Notes under the pieces: generated by a model | Told to the model about the DNA's origin: nothing | The model's input: only the letters and a program-made list of their open reading frames with translations | Databases searched by the model: none | Assembly (NCBI GenBank): GCA_039619475.1 | Contig: CM077116.1 | Location: 461,217,576 to 461,281,575, forward strand | Source: Icerya purchasi | Lineage: Eukaryota; Arthropoda; Insecta; Hemiptera; Monophlebidae | DNA length: 64,000 nt | Reading direction: 5' to 3' | Position numbers and translations under genes: made by a program | Shown: one piece after another, positions 45,093 through 55,064 of the stretch | Layout: the number at the start of each line of letters is the position of its first letter | Numbering within the stretch: the first letter of the stretch is position 1

Positions 45093-45458
45093 TAATTTAT
45101 CCTTATAAGTATAAATGAAATGTCTATTGAACGGTTACTAATGTTATATTTTTATTTTTACACGAACATATATTATTCAAAATTCACAAATATAACATTG
45201 TTAAATACTAATTAATTATGTTAAAATAAATCAAATCAAATAATTACTTGATTTGATTTATTTTAACATAATTAATTAGTATTTAACAATGTTATATTTG
45301 TGAATTTTGAATAATATATGTTCGTGTAAAAATAAAAATATAACATTAGTAACCGTTCAATAGACATTTCATTTATACTTATAACATATATATATATATA
45401 TTTACGGTTTACGGAAGAAATAAAAACATATAATAAAAACATATAATAATTTATCCTT
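45093..45458. repeat. Perfect palindrome with retro-like tail and 12-bp target duplication
   Basis: Arms 45103-45239 and 45248-45384 (137 bases each) appear perfectly complementary, with an 8-base centre. A 12-base direct repeat TAATTTATCCTT (45093-45104 and 45447-45458) encloses the palindrome plus a short right-hand tail (45385-45446) containing (TA)n, TTTACGGTTTACGG and two ATAAAAACATATAA units. No coding sequence. It interrupts the RT region of K. Possible origins are a foldback transposon, a snap-back cDNA, or an assembly artefact. Confidence 0.8.
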
Positions 45459-46589
45459 CTTACTCTTTTTCTCTATTTATTTCTGCCTTTTACTCGGTCT
45501 CCCGGAAATTACTTCGCACACTCACAGGCAATAATCAACCACTTCGTACACAAATTTTCTTTATATATATATTTAAATTAAACGATTGGGAGATGTAGCT
45601 GCATAAAAGAGCACAAATCAATACAAATCGTTAAAAACACATATACTACACACATGTAATCTGGCCTATACTCATTCAAATCGCAGTACTCACAAATTAT
45701 AAAACAACAACAATAAAACAATATAAAATATGAATGAATAAATAAATCTGGCCTGTATTTTTCCTTGACTACGATGTATCCGTCTGATTGACTCGTGACG
45801 GCGAAAGCTGGACTTGTCAGCTCCTCAGTATAGGCACTGGTGACTTTCGAGCGCTTTCGTCCGCCCTCGGTCTCCGAAGTTTTCGACCTCCGGCTATACT
45901 ATTTCGAAGCTGTTCCTTATTCTTTTTAACTTTAATCGTATTTAATTATCGTGGCTGCTTCTTAAAGCAATATGCTTTTCGTAGTGACTAGGATGATGAC
46001 TTTTGATGTAATGCGATTATAACTATATACAAATGACTAAAAACTGACTAGAAAAAAATGCAGGTACGTATAAGGACACGTTTAGCGCGTAAAGTCGATT
46101 CACAGAGCCGCCGATTAAGTTAAAAGTAATTTCCATGCCCCGAGATCGAACAGATTCCGCTCTACTCATCCGTCTCTTATCACGTTACACCGTCTCTTTA
46201 GAGAAATTCCCTTTTCATTTTAGATACGCCGCCAGATGATCACCTGTACGCTTATGAATTACCGACATTAATGGAATTTCTAGTTTTATGTATATATATA
46301 TATATTTCGGACATAATTCTCTATTTCGTATTTTAAAACTATTTCATTATTTCTTAGTTCAAATAAATTAGATTTTCTCACCGACCCCATCTATCTTGTA
46401 TCACGATAACTATTACATCCATAGCTTTTTTGTTGTTGTGTGTGGATTGAATTTTTTGTTATATGGCTATCAAATTTTTCTTTTTATGCTGGTCACATCG
46501 CGCATTTAGTTTAAATAGATATATGTAATATATTATAATCAGGTATAACGGCTAACAAGACATGAGAGCTTTCCTTTCCTTTAAGTTAT
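45459..46589. other. Non-coding stretch inside the K gap
   Basis: No coding homology. A somewhat GC-richer segment near 45780-45910 carries an open frame of 67 codons without motifs. It may be further inserted DNA, since K coding sequence lies on both sides. Confidence 0.4.
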
Positions 46590-46840
46590 GCTTTATATTT
46601 TTTCGTCTACTGATTTATTTCCCTTCGGACTGCTAATTGCACGAGTTCTAGTACCGATCCTTTTTTACTCCCTTTGCTATCTCCCCATAGTAGTTCTGGC
46701 CGTCTCCACCTTCCCCGAATAACTTTCTTAGTGTCCTCAGTTTCTTTTTGTCCTACGTTCTTCCTTCTTGATGGGTAATCGTCCGTAGCTGACAAGCCCA
46801 ATAAAAAAGTTAAAAAAAAAAAATAAATAAATAAAATTTA
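46590..46840 (+). mobile_element. Family B-like 3' end inserted in K
   Basis: Plus-strand fragment ending TGGGTAATCGTCCGTAGC followed by TGACAAGCCCA and an A-rich tail (about 46801-46840). TGGG and CCCA pair, with GTC/GAC as the inner stem. K homology begins directly after the tail. Confidence 0.5.
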
Positions 46841-46844
46841 CGGG

Positions 46845-48332
46845 CGGTCACGGTTATTATTTTATATAATGTTTGGAAAGACATGATTGGTCAATAGTTT
46901 TCTGGATTTTTTTTTGTGTGTTTCGATCCTTTGGTTATGTTTTCCTTTCTGGAAGAAAGAGAAGCATCTTTTCCGGATTTCGAATAACTGAATTTATTTG
47001 GTGCGTGAAAACCTCGTGTAATACTGTGAATTTCTTAAGCAAAAGTTACGAATATTATCCGTATCAGGGGATTTCCGGATGTGTGTTTTCTTTGTAATTC
47101 TAACTAATCCTTTTTTGGTTACGATGTAATCGGTTTGTATCGGTATGTTCGATTACCGCTCTTTTTCTTTCGTAAACCAAGGATTATTTTCTTACGCTAT
47201 ATTGGTTTGCGCCGTACGCTCTGTCCGTCTTTTGTTATTTCTGTTTGCGGTTGTACGTTTATCTTGTTCATCAGATGGTCGACAAAAGCTTTTCCGGTTA
47301 TTCTAGAATAAACGGTTTTGTATTTTTCTTTTATACGCGAATTTCTAAATCACCTTAAACGTGCTACCTGGATTGCTAGTTTTTGTTTTAATCTATTCGG
47401 TTTTTTGTTTTTTTTTGATGTATTTCATTAAGTGTGTTTTTAATGCTTCGATATTCGTGATAAATTTTTTTGATCGATTACCCATAATGTGTTGTGTTAG
47501 CCTGGCTATGTTTTCCCCTCAGGTTCCTTACATTATTTTCAATTTTTATTTGTCGTTTAGGTTTTTGATGACTTTTTTATTTTTAATTTGTACTTGATTA
47601 TTTTAAGTTCAATGATTGCTGCTGCAGCACAATATATATTAGTGTTTGTTTTTCTTCCAGATTATTCAGTTTTTTTGCTTTTTTTTCTATACGTTTTTAT
47701 TATCGTGTAATTCAGGTAAAACCTCTCTCTTTTTTCTCTAGGTTTGTAGCTCCCATTTTAACACGTAAAATTCCAATATTTCTCGTATTTCATCGACCGT
47801 ATCGTATTTTCTTTTGTCATTATTATTTTGCTACGTGATTAATATTTGTACACGTTCGATATTTCGGATTTATTTGGTTGGTTATTATAGTTTTCAATAT
47901 TTTTTATTTCCTATCTGTTAACAGTTACTAATCGGCTACTATTTATTGTAGATCTTTTCTGGTCTGCTAATCGTTGTTCTGATATACTTTTGTATTCTGG
48001 AAATTTATTCGGGACAATCTTGAGAAACTGTGATCTATTTAATGGTATTAATTCAATTTTTGTGATAGTGTAGTTGCACTGCATGACGTGATCGTTTATC
48101 GTTTTTGTTCAAGGCCGTTCGTTGGCGTGGTTTTCCTGTTTTAGTTGTTGCTGGCTCGTTTGAAAGTAAAGTATCCTCAAAAGGTTAGTTTTTACTTTGC
48201 GTATTTTGATTTTCTTGATAATTTGAAAGTCGAACTTGATTAAGGCGACTTCTGGTATTTCTTATAAAGTTATTATTATAATTGGTATTCATTACGGTTC
48301 CGACTAGAATTGGAAGAAGTTACGTTCGCCAT
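46845..48332 (-). pseudogene. K polyprotein: N-terminal region and RT entry
   Basis: A probable start at ATG 48332 (MANVTSSNSSRNRNEYQL) is followed closely by stops. Further pieces are KIELIPLNRSQFLKIVPNKF (about 48050) and IARLTQHIMGNRSKKFITNI (about 47510), a basic helical spacer typical of R4-like proteins. LVRITKKTHIRKSPDTDNIR (about 47090-47030) corresponds to the KKTHNWKSPGxDNI block at the start of the R4-type RT. A PKDRNTQK segment follows (about 46925), equivalent to LLPK..NTxxPxxYRPI. Heavily frameshifted; the reading is a motif-level alignment by eye. Confidence 0.5.
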
Positions 48333-48623
48333 GCTAGAGCTCTATGCCATGGTAATCCTATATACTCCACGGAAGGAGAACCCCGTTAGCTGCACCGCTG
48401 TTTTTTTAGTTCTATGTGGTCATCGTCACGGATCGCGTTATAACTTGGCTTAAGGTTAATGAGGAAGAAAGATGTAAATAGAAAAGAAAAGAAAAACTCT
48501 TAAGACGAAGAGTTAGAGGACCCATTCAAAGACTAGTTATAGACTGCTGAAACAGGGTGAGAGACAGCTAGGGTACCTCAGGTGCGCCATTCCCGTACTT
48601 ACTAGTTATGACGCTTCTGAGGG

Positions 48624-48627
<4 letters not shown>

Positions 48628-48661
<34 letters not shown>

Positions 48662-48672
48662 CATTATTATTC
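48628..48672. repeat. (TTA)n microsatellite at the 5' edge of K
   Basis: About 14 TTA units (TAA on the K sense strand), one imperfect. Marks the probable insertion target of element K. Confidence 0.85.
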
Positions 48673-48863
48673 ACCTTAATTTTCTTTATGATGATCGAAT
48701 TTTCAAAATTTATATCATACACACTAGTTCGGAACGGTTTGTGGATGTGCGGAAAAGAGTGAGAATGGTGTGCATATGTTGCCTAATTAGAAGGTACCTG
48801 TATTTGTCATTATTTGTAACCTCAAATTTATATTGTTTATTATTTATTATATTTTTTATTTAT

Positions 48864-48896
48864 GGTCGCTATATGACATCTTGGCCTTCAGCGACC
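48864..48896 (-). other. 3'-terminal nested stem-loop of element G
   Basis: Outer GGTCGCT (48864-48870) / AGCGACC (48890-48896), seven pairs. Inner GGC/GTC within GGCCAAGATGTC (one G-U pair). Immediately followed by the A/T tail. Confidence 0.65.
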
Positions 48897-49111
48897 TCGA
48901 AATTTACATTCGGTTCTTAAAGATTACGTATAATACATCCTTTACATTTACAAAAGTTATTTCAGTATTACTTAACAAGCAAAGAAAAAAAAAGAAAAAA
49001 AAAAAGGAAAACAAAAGGGTCACGCGATGTGTGACAAGCGTAGTTGTACATGAAAATTTAAATCAATTTAAAAAGTGAAACGTTTTTTAAAAAATCTATT
49101 ACTTTTTTACA

Positions 49112-50045
49112 CTAATTGTCGTCCATTGTCAAACCTGGCTGAATATTATTGAGTCCAGCTCGGACTCTGTCTGGCTGGTAGGCGTTACAATCGAACAGGA
49201 GATGTTTGATCGTCACTGGGTTGTCACACCGTTGGCACAAAGTTTGCGGTTCCTTGGAAATTAGATAGGAGTGAGTGAGGTGCGTATGTCCAATACGTAT
49301 TCGAGTGATCACTTGTTGTTCCCACCTGCTGTAAAGCGACAGATGTACTGTGTCAGATACAGTATTTCTCACGTTGTGAAGCTTACTGGGTGTTTGCAGC
49401 CAAATAGAGTTCCAGTAGCTGACACCTTACGGATCATCTCGGAAGCTTCAGTAAGTGTTAGCCTATTGTCTGGCGAGAATTCGGCCGTGGTTGCAGATTT
49501 GGCCGCCTGGTCAGCTAATTCGTTTCCTTCGATACCAATATAGGCTGGTATCCAAACGAAGTTGACAGTTTTATTGCAGGTTCTTAGCTGTTCTAGGATT
49601 TTGTGAACACTTTGGATGATAGGATTCGCAGTGAAACGGTTTCCGATGGCATTTAGGCAGGACATAGAGTCTGAGTAAATGGTGCTGTTCATGTTATCTT
49701 GTCTGTTATTTATTAATTCCAGAGTGTGGAGGATCGCCCTGGCTTCACATGAGAAGACGGAGTTTTGGTCATGTGTCCGTCGGGCCGCCAGCGTGTTGGT
49801 GTCAGAAATTACTGCATATCCGGTTTTATTGTTGATTGCCGAGTCATCGGTGTAATACTCGATACTTGAGAGATATTTATCCCGTAGTTCGTGGAACCGC
49901 AGTCTAAGGATTTCAGGAGGCGTGGTTCGACAGTCTTGGTCGTTAAGCTGCAGATCAATCGTCAAGTTCAGTGAATGCCATGGAGGATAATAACCGAGCG
50001 ATCGCTCATAGATATTGGGAAGCGTAATCCCTAGATGTGCAGCAT
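49112..50045 (-). pseudogene. G ORF2, RNase H and C-terminal module (frameshifted, His lost)
   Basis: After a frameshift near 50045 the frame carries LGITLPNIYERSLGYYPPW and then RNase H: YYTDDSAINN (Asp present, Gly changed to Asp), SCEARAIL (Glu), IYSDSMSCLNAI (Asp), FVWIPAYIGIEGNELADQAA (last Asp present, but the PAHxG histidine is Tyr). A further shift at 49370 leads into the C-terminal module RIRIGHTHLTHSYLI, with CQRCDNPVTIKHLLFDC as the Cys/His cluster. The module is close to that of family A. Confidence 0.8.
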
Positions 50046-51493
50046 AATACCCTAATCCTCAATGGGTTCGGCGAGTTTAGTTCACGGTGCCGGTCAAGAG
50101 CTGGATTTTTGTATATACACTGGTACGCCGGATTGTTGGTTGTTGAAGCGATAGCTGCGGCGTATTTGAGAGCGAGCTCTTTGCGTCGGATGGTGAGGGG
50201 TAGTTCACCAACCTCTACCAGCAGGCTATTAACAGGGCTTGTTCTAAACGCGCCTAGGCTAATGCGACATGCAGAGTTAGCAATCGTTTGGAGAGAGTTC
50301 AAAAGCGAATCTTTAGATGAGTCATACAAGATAGCACCGTAATCAAGTTTTGATCTTATTAGACTACGATAGATCCTTAATAACGCCGTTGTACTGCTAC
50401 CCCACTGCTTTCCAGCTAGAACCTTCAGGAGGTTTAACCGGTTCTGGCAATCTTTTTTCAGTAACTTGATGTGAGTTTTCCAGGTTAGTTTCCGGTCGAT
50501 TGTGAGCCTGAGGATTTTGATTTCTTCTCTATTGATAGATAGTTGTAAGTTCTGATTTTTATAGTGATTTTTACGCGAGATAATCATGAACTGCGACTTG
50601 GCTGCTGCGAATTGGAAACCGCAGTTATCAGCCCAGGCTTGGATATTATTGAGGGCCTCTTGGACGATGTGAAACGTAAACTCGATGTTTTTCCCCCAAC
50701 AGGTGATCGAGTAATCGTCAACGAATAGGCGTCCTCGGAGAGGGTATCTAACAATATGTAGAGCATGATTAATTGTTGCAGTGAATAAGATTACGCTAAG
50801 CACCGATCCTTGAGGAAGTCCATTGGTGGTAATTGGCTCAGACAGGATTCCTTTTACACGAACTTTCATAGTGCGCTGCGTTAAGAAGTTGATCACGAAG
50901 GCCATAAGATTCCCCGTGAGCTTTAGATTCACCATTACCTCAATAACTTTATGGATCCTGGTTTTTTCGTATGCCTTCTCAATATCTATGGAGACCATGA
51001 GGAGGTGTGCATTATCTGCCAGCGCGTTACACATGTCATCTTCAAGACTTACTAGGTAGTCACTGGTAGATCTGAAGTTGCGAGATCCAAACTGGTATGG
51101 GGAAAGCAATTCATTTTTCTCCAGTTGCCATCTAAGACATCGACATATTATTTTTTCCCATATCTTACATAAATTGCACGTGAGTGATATGGGCCTGTAG
51201 CTTGAGGTTTTTGAGCGATCTTTGCCCGGTTTGTGTATCGGGATAACAATCGCTTCTCTCCATTGGTCCGGAAAGGTATGGGTGTGCCAAAAGTGGTTGT
51301 AAATAGACAGGAGGTACTCGAGGTAAGAAAGTGGTAGTTTCTTGATTAGTTCGTTTGAAATGCCGTCCGGTCCAGGGCTGGAGTTACGGCAGCTGGAGAC
51401 GACCTGGCGCAGCTCATCAAGGGTGAAAGCGTCGTTTATAGGCTGCGGTCCATTTGCTCTTGTATGGGGGCTTGATTGAGAACAGAGTCCCAA
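50006..51493 (-). CDS. G ORF2, reverse transcriptase
   Basis: 495 codons open, but the true protein began further upstream. The linker in another frame (51494-51576) contains LLADAFAFNSSGPNFTQTDW, so a frameshift lies near 51460. RT motifs: SSPGPDGISNELIKKLP, SYRPISLTCNLCKIWEKII, YQFGSRNFRSTSDYL, MVSIDIEKAYEKTRIH (motif A Asp; DR of the usual AYDRV altered), NGLPQGSVLSVILFTATIN (motif B), LFVDDYSITC (motif C intact), then the thumb IKILRLTIDRKLTWKTHI and SACRISLGAFRTSPVNSL. The RNase H part follows in another frame. Confidence 0.85.
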   Translation of the reverse strand: MGLCSQSSPHTRANGPQPINDAFTLDELRQVVSSCRNSSPGPDGISNELIKKLPLSYLEYLLSIYNHFWHTHTFPDQWREAIVIPIHKPGKDRSKTSSYRPISLTCNLCKIWEKIICRCLRWQLEKNELLSPYQFGSRNFRSTSDYLVSLEDDMCNALADNAHLLMVSIDIEKAYEKTRIHKVIEVMVNLKLTGNLMAFVINFLTQRTMKVRVKGILSEPITTNGLPQGSVLSVILFTATINHALHIVRYPLRGRLFVDDYSITCWGKNIEFTFHIVQEALNNIQAWADNCGFQFAAAKSQFMIISRKNHYKNQNLQLSINREEIKILRLTIDRKLTWKTHIKLLKKDCQNRLNLLKVLAGKQWGSSTTALLRIYRSLIRSKLDYGAILYDSSKDSLLNSLQTIANSACRISLGAFRTSPVNSLLVEVGELPLTIRRKELALKYAAAIASTTNNPAYQCIYKNPALDRHRELNSPNPLRIRVLCCTSRDYASQYL

Positions 51494-52035
51494 TCAGTTT
51501 GCGTGAAATTAGGGCCGCTTGAATTGAAGGCGAATGCATCAGCCAATAAGTTAGTAGTTGTATGCGGTTCATCTGTAATTTATGTTGTTTATATCGGTTC
51601 CATATCATAAGTGTATAAGTGATTTGGAATGTGAGAGTGTGTATGTATGTATAGATATTTTGTAAAGTACGGTAGTCATTAGAAAATTAGAGAATATATC
51701 GTTTTAATATAAATATTTACTTGGTTTCCACTACTCGTGCTGTGTAGCGCATTTGTGGTTCTCTATTACAAATAATAATAAAGAATAATTTTATTTAATT
51801 TGATTATCATTATTATTATCCGGCGTGTGTTCATAATAATTAATAAGTGAACTTGTTTATATTTTTTTGTAAAACTATACCTGCCAACTTAAAGTATCAA
51901 GTAAGTTGACGTTACATAATGAGCAGAATATTAACAAATATAGCAATTAATATAAGTTTTCGTTTCACTAAATACTGTATCCTATTTGTATTCTGTTTAC
52001 TTTTATTGGCTTTAAACTTCTTACGTGATAACGCG

Positions 52036-52650
52036 ATGGCAGAAATATGTGCTGAATGCTATGGAGATCTGCCTGTTAACGGTGAATGTATAATGTGCGG
52101 TCAATACGTGAGAAATTAACACTTTGACGGATGCAGTAGGATTATCACAAAAAAGCCTGGCGAGGAATGTTAAAAAAAGGGCGACAAGAATGGGTTTGTA
52201 AAAAGTGTACAGTAGTAACAAATAAACCAAAGTCGGATTTGTCAAACTGCAGTACAGCACCAGCAAATAATACTGCAAATGATACTACGTTACTGATCAT
52301 AATAAGGAATGAATTGCGAGCCTTAACGGAGGACAGATAAACGGGCAGATGAATAATATACAACTCACTTTTAAAGATAAGATGAATAGCGTTCTAAATT
52401 TAATGAAATCATTAACGGATGAAAATAATCAGCGGCGTCAAACAAACGCATCTTTACAATCGCAAATGCATAAATTGGAGCAGCAAACGAAAAACGAAAA
52501 GTATCATTATTTCAAATATACCTAGAATACCTAATGAAAACCTGGTGCACCGAACAGTATTGATGGCAGCTGGATCACGGGAAATCCGTCAACAAAGTGT
52601 GGACAACCTCTTACTGGCTGCTATAATAAGTGTCTGTAAAGTTTCGGCGC
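52036..52650 (+). pseudogene. Retrotransposon ORF1 relic with PHD-type zinc finger (M)
   Basis: From ATG 52036: MAEICAECYGDLPVNGECIM followed by CGQ. After one or two shifts come HFDGCS and EWVCKKCT, which together give the C-x2-C...C-x2-C...H-x-x-C...C-x2-C spacing of a PHD finger. Another frame gives FKDKMNSVLNLMKSLTDENN (a coiled-coil-like stretch) and LQSQMHKLEQQTKNEK, then SIIISNIPRIPNENLV, the (N/S)xxIxGIPxxxxENL start of an L1/CR1-type ORF1 RNA-binding fold. PHD plus coiled coil is known for ORF1 of some CR1/L2-like elements. No ORF2 follows. At least four frame breaks. Confidence 0.55.
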
Positions 52651-52669
52651 GATAAAAAGTGATTGGAAA

Positions 52670-55057
52670 TTTAAGGCAAAGTGTAAACACTTATTATTAA
52701 ATGAACGACGCCGTTGTCAGATTTGGCCGATTTAGATTTCGACTGGTAGCCCGGAGGGGGAGGAGAGAGGAAAACGAGCCTTTTCCTCCAGCCGGAAGAC
52801 AATCGAGTAGCAGCTCCATTTTTAATGACGGCATTTGAGTGTAGCAGTCGTGCCTGCGATAGTTTTCCCGCGCGACATGTGATTTCGCCTTGGCATTCGG
52901 AATCGGGAAATTTTCTGTTTATTCTGCTCGTCGTCTGGATTCCGGCTTTTTGTCTCCGTCTGCGTGCGCCTTCAAAATCATTTTGTACCATTAGTTTTCG
53001 GCGAAAGTAATAACTTGCTCTACAACCGGAAAATAAACGCCATCCAAAGATTATTAACATAAAAGGCACGGCGAGCGGGTGACAATGTGTCTACGTTCGA
53101 CATTGCTACCATCATCGCTCTTATCACTATTATTGTTTCTATTATTATTATTGATTTTGTTATTGATTATTATTATGATTATCATTATTATTGTGTGCGC
53201 GGAAAGCGGATATTTTCTGAAAGTTATTCGCGAGATTTTCCAAAAACTACTTTCTGCGAAAACGATAAAAGTAAAATTGTACGCTCGATTCCGTCTACAT
53301 TATCAGAGGCGCCTTTCGGTTTTATGCTGTTGTTAACATTATTTTCAACATTATTCCTTTGCAGCGAACATCGCGTGGAGCCAACATGCATTTGCAAAGG
53401 CAACATGGCGACATATGAACCATATTATTATACACTGTTATTCAATTCATTTTGATATCAGTCGTAATTAATGAGACTGCACGCATTAATGGCAGATTGG
53501 AAAATTTCGACAGTACTAGTGGCGGTGACAGAAGCTACCAGTGAAAACGAAATATAAATGGAGACACTTCAAAAGTGTCACAGAATTCGGTTAATCCGAT
53601 GATGTAATTACAGTAAGCGTAATTTTTTTTCCGGTCGCTTTATTTTCACTTGCTTTTTTTGGGAAACAGTAAAAAGGGGTTAAGCTAAACATTTTGCGTG
53701 CAAATGAAAATAGTTTTTCGCCGCACGTTGAAATCGTGTACGAGGCGAGCTTCCCGGGGGGGGGGGGGTTGCACTTGGTAAAAGCGACTTTGAAGTTATT
53801 CGCAAAACAACAATTTATGTCGAATACGCTGCGAATTTGATTATTTTTCAGCGTTCCCCATCGATATCGATTTCAATGCGCAAGATCGAATTTTTGCTTT
53901 AGCTTTGTTGCTTTTCAAATTTTATTAAAAGAGGCCAAATTTCATTTCGTTAAGAAAATGAAAACACTAAGGTGACCAGAACCGTCCTGTGTTACACCTG
54001 TCCGGTCTACTTGTCCGCATACGCGATGCCGATGAATTAGGCAGACTTTTCGAAACGTATACGGTCGTACATTGTATTCTAGTAATTCTCGCGTTCGCTA
54101 AGAGCGATAAAGTTCTTGGTTAAATTGGAAAAGATGTGACTTTGAGTCACAATGAATTTGCGAAAAATAGGCGTACAATGTTTAAAAGAATGAAAAATGT
54201 GTTACGAGAATCGAGAATGCAAAGTCATCAGGTGATTATTTCGAAAGTTTACATCAGTTCTTTTCGGCATGATAACTTGATACACAATTTTACATATATT
54301 CTTTACTAGGTTGTAATGACCGTTATTTTATTTCGTTCAAGTTTATACGTATAAAGATCAACCGAGGCGATAGGTACGAATTACGGTTCCTGAGGATAAT
54401 TTTGATTTTTGGAGTGGAACTGTTCAATTGGCAGGTTTGTATTCTTTATAATTTTTTTTTTTTTTTTTTGCTTTTTTACTTTTGTTTTCTCTCTCGCTTT
54501 TTTGCTGTTTTTTCTCTAGTTCATGTAATAAATTTGAACTGATATAACTTATTTGTGTAGATCGAGTAGATAATTGCGAAAATCTCACGGTATGGCCATT
54601 ATTTTATTCCGCATTGATTTACAGTGGCCAGATGGTATACTGCCGAACCGAAAAAAAAAAAAAAAAAAAAAAAGGAACTATTTAAAACTAAGTATATAAT
54701 TATACTATTTTAAATTCGTCTATTGATAGTGAATTAGAATCGAACAATATGTCTTCATAAAATCCGGTTTATCTTCAAATCGCTCAAAACACGCTGTGCA
54801 ATCGAAGAAACATTTCATTTTTTGAAATTTTCACAAAAGTTATACTCAAGTTTACAATGCGGGGTAAATTGCTACAGCGGTTGAGAGAACAAATTTCATC
54901 GATTTTTCTTTTTTCTTTGGCAGTTTGTAGATATAAAATATTATTTATTTTCATTTAGAAATATAAATTGTTACTAAATATGACGTGTACAAGTAAAAGG
55001 AATGAAAAATATCATTATTTTCCTTAATTGTGAAACAGATTGAAGCTGATCTCAATG
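52670..55057. other. Non-coding stretch with a GC-richer block
   Basis: No gene recognised. 52730-53080 is GC-richer than its surroundings and contains TTTTTAATGACGGCATTTG, CGCGACATGTGATTTCGCC and homeodomain-like TAAT words; it may be a conserved regulatory block. Simple sequence follows: TTATTATTGATTATTA-type (53105-53200), a G run (53755-53769), T and A runs (54451-54470, 54650-54673). Confidence 0.5.
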
Positions 55058-55064
55058 AACACTT

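Larger units (their letters stand above)
42690..48630 (-). mobile_element. Element K, R4/Dong-like non-LTR retrotransposon, broken
   Basis: Minus-strand order from right: (TAA)n flank (48628-48670), 5' leader (about 48340-48626), N-terminal region (47200-48332), RT entry (46845-47190), a gap filled by later insertions (44930-46840), RT palm and thumb (43833-44930), then a C-terminal CCHC plus restriction-like endonuclease with KPDI (43476-43830). The SINE (43190-43472) interrupts it, and the endonuclease end resumes (42940-43190). The left flank near 42695-42718 is again TTA-repeat-like. Dong of silkworm is known to insert into TAA repeats. Assignment rests on motif order, not on a database search. 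Confidence 0.65.
48841..51576 (-). mobile_element. Element G, RNase H-class non-LTR retrotransposon, 5'-truncated
   Basis: Bounded by AATTTATATTGTTTAT (48825-48840) and AATTTATGTTGTTTAT (51577-51592), a 16-base target duplication with one difference. Minus strand: end of the endonuclease-RT linker (51576 down), RT (50006-51493), RNase H (49369-49990), C-terminal module (49112-49372), a long A/T-rich 3' UTR, hairpin 48864-48896 and a tail of ATAATAAATAATAAAC type. The truncation point lies before the RT. Confidence 0.9.
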
